From the NCBI GenBank assembly GCA_949987565.1, contig OX465120.1, positions 7,888,587 to 7,952,586 on the forward strand: DNA of 64,000 nt. The letters are read 5' to 3'. A program made the position numbers and the translations under genes. The notes below the pieces were generated by a model that searched no databases, had not been told where the DNA came from, and saw nothing but the letters and a program-made list of their open reading frames with translations. Of this stretch, positions 13,501-25,500 are shown in pieces (position 1 is the first letter of the stretch; the number at the start of each line of letters is the position of its first letter). Source of the DNA: Luidia sarsii. Lineage: Eukaryota; Echinodermata; Asteroidea; Paxillosida; Luidiidae.

Positions 13501-16500
13501 TACATAATAGTATGTAACAACCATGGCCAACCAGACCAAACACCTGAGGCATTAATTAGTTTGTGGCTCTCCTGGGAGGTCCCAGGAGCAGGTTTTGCAC
13601 TGGGGTCACTGGGTGGCGCTATCTAAAAAACTGAGCACGAAAACCAGGAGAATGGGCCTTTAATGGGTGAAGCCTGTTTGAGAAGGGAAGCAGAGCATGT
13701 TTTGTTGAATAGTAAATTTTGTTATGGATGAATCCTTAAAATATCTTCATTAGACATTCAGTAGCACTTTCAGCCAATTAATAATCACACGCAACAAAAG
13801 AAGGTACTTTGCTATTTACTACATCAGAGTTTTATTTTCCTTCATAAAACTCTTGTACACATGAATTACTGTGAATCTACCTACAGTGTAGCAGTGATAG
13901 AATGACATTCTTTGTTTATACTGTAACTAGAAATACCCCCAAGGTGGGCTTTGGTATTACATAACAACTTACAGGTAGCTGTGCACAAGGTTTCGAGTCC
14001 TTGTCTTGTTAAGGTCCTGTAGTTGTAGTCTGGAATGTAGACACTTGTAGTACTGTTGCTGTCATGGGTTCTGATGATCAGGGAGGTGAAGGGAAGTCTG
14101 GCGTTGGGCGGAGATTGTCCATTTGAAGGGGAGTTGCTCCGGCGTCCGCTCTTGTCTTGAGACTAGACTTGGAAGTGGATCTCCTGGATGTCTGGATTTG
14201 TAGCTGATCGGTTGTGCCCCATCTGGTAGTGATGGCTTGGTTAGTGAACCATCTTGGTTTCACTATGACTATGGCTTGCTTTCTTTAGCTTCAGCCGAAA
14301 GTTCTGTACATGTACTGCACACATGCACGTGCACACGTACATTGTTGAACACCGCTGTGTTTCTGGTGGTACCGTCCAATTTCGTTAATATTTCCTCACT
14401 GGCCCAGATATCTTAAAATAACTTCAATTCTTCATCGGTCCACAGCCGTCCGCGCACTGTGTCCGTCGCCATTTTGCAGCTACCGTGCTGTATGCGGATA
14501 CCAGTTTCTCACCCCCCCCCACCCACACGACCACACACACACGACCCTGTCTAGTATCGGTTACCAGCGTAAAGTTGGACAGATTGTTTGCTGAGTGTAC
14601 AGTACATGTACATGTACGTGTACGTGTACATTGTGTGTACATGTACATGTACATACGTACATGTACACTGTACAATGTACATGTACATGTACTGCACACG
14701 TACACGCAAGCTGCTCGTTTTCGCGCATTTTTCCAGGCATGGGCCGGATGTGGTCGCTGAAAACCGCAGGATCAGATCCCGCGTTGCGTTAACACTTGCA
14801 TGTTGATCCCGCACGCGGGATCAGACCCGGATCTGATCCTTCCTGAGAGGTGGATCAGATCCCGGGATCTGATCCTGATCGCGCGAGCGTTTACACTTGC
14901 GTTGATCGCCCTTTGATCGCCCTTTGATCGCCCTCGCGGGATCTGATCCTCCTCGCAGGATCCAGTGTAAACGCAGTCAAAGAGGGAGAGTCCAGTGCAG
15001 TGTTTAGGAATGTGTATAAACATTACCCCCCCCCCCCCCCCCTCTACACTGGACTGGTGAGACACTGTGGCCCTGTGGTGGGAGCCTGTTGTCCTTAGGC
15101 CTGCATGTGTGTCATTCTGACACCATGTTGGGAAAAGGAAACAGGTTAACATCACAGCTCAACCAGTGTCCCTCTCTCCTTTCCTTACCAGGTAAGATTG
15201 TGCTTTATTATTGTTTTTGTATGACTGTAAGGAAACCATAGTTTTGGGGTCATATACAGGTACATGAAGATACATTTAAACTGAATTTGATTGGTTTTTT
15301 TGAGTAATTTTGTAAGGATTCTTGCCATAAGTTTGGGCCCTTTGCAACCATACATGTATACATAACAGGCTGGTGGAAAAAGGAATGTGTTTTGTGGTTA
15401 CCTGATAGTGCATGTACATGTATGTGTGCACTTTCTGACATGTACATGTAGGATTTAGCCTGGAGAAGTTAAGACTCTTTCATTGTTCCCCATGACTATC
15501 CTTTATTTTATAGTGAATTTCTTTTGTTTTCTTCTTTGTTAAATTGACTCCACATGTGTATGTGAACTTGATGAAAACTTGACCTAAGAGTACCACCGAC
15601 AGTTCTATTTTATTTGATTAAGGACTATAGCAACAGATTTACGTGTATTTTGAAATGTTTTAATTAGAAGTTTATTGACAAACTGCCAATGCTTGTAAGA
15701 AACCAAGTTAGCTTTAGAATTACTTAGTCCGGTTTATGTTTACAGATATACATGTAGAATGTTTTGTATTGTGTGTCATTCTGACTCCATGTTGGGAAAA
15801 GGAAACAGGTTAACATCACAGCTCAACCAGTGTCCCTCTCTCCTTTCCTTACCAGAGGCAAAATCTTTAATGTGCCCCTAGGAGTGACACGGTCCCGTGT
15901 CCTCCGGGGTGCAACAATATTATGAACGGGGTTCTGACTAGTAGTTTGAATAAGGTCGGAACCACAATTGTGTATATATGTCAGTATCAGTATACCGATC
16001 ACTTTGTCATGCTCAATAATTTTAGTGAGCACTTGGCTATACGTTGACCAAACTACTACATTTAACACAGCATCTAGCAATTGTACTCTAACTCTGATCC
16101 ATAAACAGACTCTTCTGTTGTCTCTCTTACTCTCTCTTCTACTGTCTTAGCAAGAGTGGTCCTAACATTTATATCACTAGTCTAAGGAGTTGGTCTAAAA
16201 GAAGTAGGTGAACTATAATTATAATACAATACTTAAATGATGGAGGATAGAGGGCTTGGTCAACAGGTTTCAATGCAGGAGGTCTGGTCAGAAGGTTTCT
16301 AGGAAAGTGGTCAGTGGTCAGTGGAATGGGTCCAGGATATTATTGAGTCATGTGTAGTAGTGGGCTGAAGTGGGCTGAAGGTTACTAGGTAACGGGGGTC
16401 AAGATAGTTAGGTGTGACTAATACACAACAATCGAATGATCAGAGAGATTGAAATGATACCCAACAGGGGTGTCCATTTTACCGGTTTTGATTGTAGACC

Positions 16501-19500
16501 TATGGCCATAGATACGTTTTTTGAGGGTGTTTTTGGTCTCGCCAACGTACTGCACATTACAAACTCTACAAGAGATGAGGTACACACCATGTTTATGATG
16601 TTTGAGACAGTGCACGTGATAGAGCTATAGGTCGTGTGGGTAGTTCCAGAAGAATTTCCATTGAAAGAGTCTATTTCCTTGACATGTGTCTTGCAAACAA
16701 TGCATTTCGAGGTACACTTAAATGTACCAAATTTGGTTGGAGGGGAAGAGTCCAAAGGGGGAACCTCTGCTCGGACAATTAAGTCACGCAGGTTACGGGG
16801 GCGCCTGAAAGCCAAAACAGGCGAATTTGGAATGGCATCAGCCAGACGATCTGAAGTGTGGAGAATATGGTGGTTTTCCTTAGTTATCTTCCTGAGAGGA
16901 GGAAGAGAAGGATGGTAGGAAGTACCTAAGGTAACCTTGGGCTTGTCCTTTGGACCTGGTGGCTTTTGTTTGAGTGCCGAACTACTGGGAATGGAACAGA
17001 CTTTAGCAATGAAGTTCTTCACTTGGCGAGAACTAAAGCCTCTAGCAACCAAGTTACTGGCCAATACACGTGTATGGCGGCGAAAGTCAGACTCATTGGA
17101 ACATATGCGCCTCAATCTGAGGGCCTGGCTGTAAGCTATACCAGTCTTACAGTGTTTGGGGTGTCAACTGGAGGAATGGAGATATTGATGAGTGTTGGTG
17201 GGCTTAGAATACAAGTCAGTAGTACAGTAAGTGTATTGAGGTATTTCCGGACGGTGACATCGAGAAAGTGGGTCTGCTGAAGAGACTGCTCCCATGTGAA
17301 TTTGATAGTCCTGTGGAAGGAATTGATGTGGTCAAAGAAAGCATTCAAGCTGCTACCGTCCCTAGTCCAAATGAAGAAAACGTCATCTATGTATCTCCAC
17401 CAAATCCAGGGACGGCATGGAGCCTCACTGAGCATGCGTTCCTCAAGGTCACCCATGAAGAGGCAAGCAAAGGAAGGAGCCATGCGCGTGCCCATGGCAG
17501 TTCCATGCACTTGAAGATAGTGCTTGCCAAGAAAGGAGAAATTGTTCTTGGCCAGCACTAGTCACATGAGGGTAGTTATGTCAGAGATGGATGGTGAAGA
17601 CTGTTTTCCTTTGGCCAGGGCCGAGGAGCAAGCTTGAATACCTTCTTCCTGGGGGATGTTACTGTATAGAGAGGAAACGTCAATAGTACCACTTATGGCA
17701 GTGGTCGAAATTTGATCCTTGACACTTTCCAACTTTCGCAGAAAGTTGGGAGTTTCAAGTCGGGAGTGTCTTGTGAATTTTCTGGAGAAGGTAGAATCTG
17801 GCAGTTCTACAATTGATCGAGCCAAAATGTGGCGGCCATCTTTGATTTCAAATTGAAACGGTATACACGCAAATAGAAGACGTTTTGCGCGACCATAGGG
17901 GTCAACGCGTGTGTGCGCGCGCACACACTCACACAGACCCACTGCGCACACAGACCTGTCAAAACGTCATCGATTTGCGTGTAGCGTTTGCATGTAACGG
18001 TTGCGTGTGCCGTTAAAATCAAAGATGGCCGCCGCATTTCGGCTCGTCGGATGGGAGAGAATCTTCTCGATAACCTGAGAGAAAATTTCTCCTTTTTCCC
18101 CAAACGTGAGTAAAACAAAAGACCAGTATTGAAATCGGTGATTCTCACTTAATCCAAAGATGGGTGTGTGGGACGGTTTCGAGGGTGTTTTTGGGGTAAA
18201 ATCTGGGGGTTTTGGTCGGGGGTAGTCATGGAGTCGAACACATAGTTAGTTTGACGGGATTCCGAGCAGTTTTTCTTGGATCCTACATCGCCCGAAATCT
18301 AAATTAAAAAAAAAAGGGCGATTGTAAGGGTCCAAGTTACTCGGACTATAGTTGTGACACTTACGTTGCTGGGACTCTATTGATCTGGTTTTTGATTGTA
18401 GAGAATTTCAGATTTCTGGATTTACTCTAGTACAGTCCAGTTCCGGGACATTGTCTGGTCGCTTATTAAGTTAAGTTATTCGGCTACCTTCTCATCCGAT
18501 GATATCCTACACGGCAACTTGCTGATAACGCGCTGATCGTGGGTTTTGGCTTAGTCTTCGCAACTGCTGGATTGCCAGCAGGCGAAGAGCAGAAAGCTGA
18601 TGGCTGGATGTCAGCCACAGTGTCTCTGCACTCAAGGTCTGAAGGCCCGTCGCGCAATCGTAAGATGTCTGAAGAATAGTTGAGTCGTCATTGTGCAAAC
18701 TATACGGTCACAAAAATGCCCTGAGGCATGGATGGCGGGCTCACTTATATACACTTATATAGGGAGTAGCCTCTTTTAACAAAAGACTCTCAAGTGTGAC
18801 AAATAAATACTGGTGGCAGGTGCAATATCAAGTAAGGCCGAAGTGCTACGTGGTTTTGAGGTAGAATTCAAGCTGATTGTATACTGTTTATCTTGAGTCA
18901 TGACAATATTATAAGAACGCTGCAGGAGTTGATCTTCATTTACCGGTATATATTTAGGGTACATGTATGAATACTTGGTTTATTGTTTCTCATACATAAG
19001 TAAGTTAATACTGTTATAGTATTATTGCTAATAAGAACTTCAGTGATTTTCTAGTGAAATTTATTGCGTTAGTATGCCAGCTATGATCCAGGGGTGTTGG
19101 GGCAACAACAGTGCCCGTTTTACAATGAAAATTGAGGTTATCATTTTGTAATGCCTCAAATTCTAAAATTGGTTCATTTTTTGTTTGCAGAACCTGTGTG
19201 TGCTATTGGCATGGGTGTTGCTGCATTGTGTTGTAGCATGGAATCTAGTGATCCGGGTGCTAAATGGGCATACAGTGGCTTCTCAATGACAGCGGTAAGG
19301 TTGAGAACAAAATCTCCACAACGTTGTGGTCATAGATAATCATAATTACATGAAATTCATACTTAAAGTTAAACCATGCATAACTCACATCGAATCAGTC
19401 TGAAAGGTAAGAATGCTGTTTTTTCCCTTGAATCCATCTAAAATCTAAAATCTAAAATCTTCAGAACTGATATGAAATTGTCACAAAAGATAGTGTGCCT

Positions 19501-22500
19501 GGAAATCTGTAAAATGTTGTACTTTCCTGTGCACATGGTGGGTTCGGTTGAAGATTCATGTACATGTACAGGTGTAGTTAAGCTAAGGTAGTGAACATAA
19601 TTCTGCAGGTTGAGCCTTGTGGTGTTGACAGGTTCCATAAACTGTCCTTTTTTTCCATTTCACCAAACTCATCGTAATTTCTGATCAATCGCAAGATGAT
19701 GAGCAATTCACAGAGACCATACAAACTATCAGAACTTATGATGGATTATTAGTCGTAAGTTGAATGATGACGTATTATGAGGCTTTGTGAAATTGAACCC
19801 AGATACTGTAGTAGATGAAGGGTAGTACATGAGTTCTACTGCTGAACAACGCAGGTCTCACTTGACTTTTTCATGTTTGTGATGGTGTTTCCCATAGAGT
19901 GATCTGGTGATACAACCTATCTGGTGACCTGTGGAACAAACAATGAGTAAAACATTTTTAGACTGCGTGCCGTGTTCTTTGTTATATTATTCCATAGAGG
20001 GTAGTCACTTTCACTAAGATGGGTTAATATATACTGCACAGGCAATACGATCAAAAGGTGCTGTCATGGTTTTGAGACTCGGGATGCTTCATAGCTCCCA
20101 TATTGTCACGATAACAAGCTTTCATGCCACCTGCAGCCGATTTCATGAAACAGTGCGTAACTTACACCTTGTCTGTTTATTGCGCAATACTTACAACATA
20201 GATTTATCGGTATGGCGCAGCTGTGCTATAACTTTCACGAGTGCAACATCGGGATGTCACTTATTTTTTTAAAAACGTTTTGGATGACTATACACAGCCT
20301 TTTTTGCTGCATGTAATGTTCGTAGACAATACACACGCAGCTGAAATTTTATTGGAGGCAGCCATTTAGCATTTCTTATGCTGCTCCACTGAAAAATGCA
20401 ATCAGTCGCAATACCGTAGTTGATGTGGTGTGATAGTTTGCTTCCCAGTTACCGATGAATGCCTTAGTGGCAGTCTCTGCAGTCATGTCTGGAATGGGTG
20501 TGGTGGATGGGTATCCTGTGAACTAGTTCATACAGGTGAGGAGATGCATACAGCCATACATTACATGTACATGTAGGATGATGGATACGAACCCAGGTGG
20601 TCCTAATGGGTATTCCTTGGTGTGACTGTTGTGATGTATCTTGCAGGCATGATATTCTTCTGATTTAAATCAATTTTTTTCGTGGGACAGTTGAGACCAA
20701 AAAATCTGACTGATTTTTCCCAAACATTTTCCCTGTTTTACTTCGCGGAATGGCTGCGCGTGTGGCAAAATTGATGTGCTACACGCAGCGAAGGACGACG
20801 TACAGGTACATGTTCGCAGCAAGCATTATGTACCCAGCGCGACCACAAAGGGCCATCACCACTTGTCAGTATGCACAGCGAAGCGGCCACCACTGCACTG
20901 TACGTGCACCGAACTCACACGCACACATTGCTATGGACCAGTGACAAATACATGTACTATTCGCTGATATGCATTCCCCCCCCTTGCATTTGAGCGTATT
21001 GGATCGCCAGGTACCAGTGGGGATGCAGGCCACACCTGCGCTGTAAATGGCGACGTCTTTCTTGTCTTTGCACTTCAATCCTGTTTCTGTTTTTGGATTC
21101 CAAATTTTGAACAAAGATTTGAATATCTTTTACCCCCCTTCAAAAAACTTTGGATTTGATTTTGAATTGAAACATTTCCACGGACATTGAAATATATTTA
21201 ACGATCGGATAAGGTACCGGTAGGGTACATTTAAAAAAAAAAATCCCAAACATAGATAGGCCAGTACAAGTTTTCCAGGAAATTACAAGTTGTGCTTTTT
21301 TGTGGTCCGATCTTCCTTCGGTAATGGTCCGTTGTACCACGGTGGGCCCAAGTTCCTCAGTAAAAGCCTATACAATGGTCGTAGGGTAAAAAGTTAGATA
21401 TTTATCTCACACAAATTTTCAAACAAAAGTTACACTTAATTCTTCTAATCAAATAGCATAAATGACGCAGATGGATTTTGCTCTAAGATTTTGTGTGGAA
21501 GAAATTCACGTCTCAATACGGTAACTACTGTGGAACCGTCATTAGATGTTTTGGGGTGCTGCTCCTCATTTTAATTTTTGGTAAAAAGAAGAAAATCTCT
21601 TCAAGAAAACCATGAATGAATGGTAATACTTAATCAACAATTATTTTGAATTTGCTGATTGCTTGCCTTGTCTATTTAACAGTAACAGTAGCAGCATGGT
21701 AACACCCATGCGCAGCAATTAATTAAAAACAATTTGATAAAATTAAACATTAGCACTGACTAAAGGAGAATGTTTCCTGTACGTGGGATTGATGGACAAA
21801 TGTTTGATATGCTTTAATCTTCATTGATCGTAAAGCAGATTATAATGACATGTAGGTGGTGCCTGCTAGTATTATAGTACGTGTCTAGGCATCTGTACAC
21901 TTACCATACATGTGGATGCAAGGCTTTGATGGCAACTTTTACGCTCCGAAAGAATTCCCTACTTTGTTTAAACCACTTCGTGCCGGGACCTCCGAATCCG
22001 GAGGTCAATTGGATTGCCTTTGCAACGAAGCCCTCTGAATCCGGGCACCACTATTGTCCACATTCTAAACAAAGACTCTTTTCAGCTTAGAACAAAGCAA
22101 TACGAATCAGTACAAAGACCCTTTTTGACGCAAGTTGCCACATGAATTGCAAGATTAGCAGCAGTAATTGTGCCATTGTGGGACTTTTACTGTGGAGGAT
22201 CGAGGGATACCGCGCTGCAGCTGAAAGCACGCGGGGGACATTGTCTTTGCATGCCACACAGCCCAACTGTCGTCGGTCTGGCATTGGAATTCCCCCCACA
22301 TTCTTTACAGTAATCTGTATGCTCGTTTGTGGCCGACCAACTCGAAGAATTGACTGCCTGGAGTGGAGGCTGGAGTCTGTGGTCAGGGATTGTCAGCAGC
22401 GTACACGCACGCACACACACACACGTCCGTTACGGTCCATTGACGACGCACAAAGGGCCCTTTTTCGAGGGGAAAATCTCTTGACAAAAGCCACAACGAT

Positions 22501-25500
22501 GTCCAAATTGTGCCAGATTTTACTCTCTTGTACCCATAGTATACCCTTATCGATTTATTTCACAGAAATATATTGTTCCAAATGTTTTAGCGAAATTTTA
22601 AAATTATGCATTGTTCAAAAACCCCAGTATGGCGGTCATCGGCGCTGAAACCCCCCCCCCCCCCGGCGCGAAGTGGTTAAGGGTCGAATATCATGCCTGA
22701 TCTTGGCAGTTTGACAATTGAGACAAGTTTTGCTCCAATGTCTGCTGCTGATTTATATCAGGACACACATAACATGCTGACCAGTTTAATAGTGGCTTAA
22801 ATTCCTGGGTGTGAAAAGGAGTGTATAATATCGTGAGTCGAAAGCTGTACAACAAAAGGGCTTTGGTACAAATGTACGGCATACCGTACACCAGAAGTCA
22901 CATCACATGAGATTGTGTCTTCATCAGAGGCCAGTGGTATGTCTTTCAAGCAAGACGGAGCAGTCCTTGTGCTGCAAATACCAGTGCTGAAGTTGGTGCT
23001 CGGACATATTGCTTCAAAATTGGTTGTTTGTTGTGACATCATGCTAATGCAAGATAGAGCATCAGCCACCTCGTTTTCAGGTCCCTTGACATGTCTGATC
23101 ATGTAGATAGTAAATTGCTATACAAAGTGCCAAATGACTTGTGGGGAGTGCCTGGTGCAGCTGTGTGGAACACATTGTGGTCAATAAATCTGAAGAACTT
23201 CCGACCTTGAATTGCATGGCAAAAGTAATTAATAGCAAGGAACGATGCCAGCAACTCTTTGTGGAATGTACTACACTTTTCAGCCGGTTGAATTTTTTGA
23301 AGAACACCATGGGCTGCCATTCTCCATGGAGCTCTTTTGAAACATGTTGTCAACAGCAACATCCAATGCATCAACCATGATGCACAGTGGTGGGTCTTGG
23401 TGAGGGAGTAGCCTCTCCTAGGGCAGATGTAACTGCTATAAAAGCCTCTGCTGCATCTGGTTGCAACTCAAGTGACTGGAGTCAGTAAGGAGCTGTTCAA
23501 GCAGTGTGCAGTGTGCAGTGAATTATCTTTGGGAGCGGATCAGTGCCAAGAATTCCTGGAGTTTGTAATGACTCTGGCTGCTGAATCTCTCAATTGACCT
23601 GAGTCTTGACAGTGCTTAGAAATGTGGTGTCCAAGGAACTTATGCCAAAGAGACATTTCGATGGATTGATCACTTCTCCATATTCCGGTAACCTCTCAAA
23701 CAACTGAACATTGTAGGTGGGTTTAGTATTCGTTGACACTCGTGCTGGCCACAAGTCATAGCCAAAATAAAAGACTATCCCAAAATAAAGATAGAGGGCA
23801 TCTTTTTGTGATGATAAATGAATATTCATAAGCTTCTGCTGTACATGCACATACTTGCATGCACATACACTCACAAGCCATGTATACACAGTTTATTGTA
23901 CATTTTACATTAACACTAGACTGTACATGGACATGGACATAATACAAAACATACTGTGCATGTGAAAGAAAAAAATGAACATTACCGGTACATGCACCGT
24001 ACAGATGAAATGTTTACTGATTAAAAAAAAAAAAAAAAAAAAAACTTTTGAAAATTTTTGAAAAAATGGCCAAGAAAAGTACTCTTACCATCTGAGCTAT
24101 TCTTGCCTTTCCAAATACATGCAGTCAACTAGTCTTTGCTGGGATGAGGTTGCCAGTCAGAAGCATTCGACCATTGATTGCGGCATATTTCCAGGGATCA
24201 CTCTCCGCTTTCATTCAGATGCAAACAACCAATTGTTGTAAACCTGACTACAGCAGCCCAGAGATCGCACAAGTGGATGTAGCTTTTTCAATTCAAGTTA
24301 AAAAAAATAATGGAAAAACTGACTGGAAACTTATGAACAAATTGAAAAATTGGCAAAGAAAACTTTGAGTAGACTGGGATTTGAACCCAGTCAAACTGGT
24401 AGCACATATTGGGCACATGCAGTTAATGGGTGGATGACAATATTCTTTAAAGTTCACAACAGTGACAACTATGAAAAACGAACAATGTACCCCACTTAGA
24501 AGAAAGTGAAAAAATTTCTCCTAAAAATCCAAATGTCAAACAAACTGAGTCGTAGTCAAAACAATTACCAAAGGTATATACACTATCCAGTCAACATTAA
24601 ATTATGTACAGTTTTGCTGGTGATGGCACTTTGCAGTTGACAACTATGACCTTTTGCCACCAGAACATTATAGGTACATGTATGGTGTGCCAGCAAGGCA
24701 ACAAAATGTACACTTAGGTGTTGTGTCACTAAACTGTCAATATACCGGTATCACGCATATTTAGAGCACACTTGTAAGGCTTGTGATTTAGACTGGTTAG
24801 TCCAACTTAGTCCCATTTCCATGGCTTGGACTTGGACTTGAGTCACGACAACAAATGACCTTGACTTAGATTTGGACCTACTGGTTTGGGCAAGACTTGT
24901 GCGTGTCTTAAGTGAAGAATTCCATTGCTATAGTCTATTCCATTCCCAGAAGTCACCACGTCCCAAGGACAATCCTAAGGTTCTGTTAGTTTCTTTCTAC
25001 CATCCTTGTCTCCCTCCTTTCAGGAAGATAACTAAGGAAAACCACCATATTCTCCACACTTTAGATCGTCTGTCTGGTGCTATTCCAAACTCGCCTGTTT
25101 TGGCTTTCAGGCGCCCCTGTAACCTGCGGGATTTAATTGTCCGAGCAGAGGTTCCCCCTTTGGACACTTCACCTCCCACGAAATTTGGTACATTTAAGTG
25201 TACCTCGAAATGCAAATGAACTCTTTCAATTGACATTCTTCTGGAACTACCCACATTACATATGGCTCTATTACTTGCACTACCTGAAACATCATATACC
25301 TCATCTCTTGTAGAGTTTGTAATGTTCAGTGTGTTGGCGAGACCAAAATCACCCTCAAAAACTTATCTTTGGCTATAGGTCTACCATCAAAACCGGTAAA
25401 ATGGACACCCCTATTGGGTATCACTTCAATCTCCCTGATCATTTGATATCAGATATGAGTGTACTGGGCATAGAATATGTTGGTCACTGTAGTAATGCTG

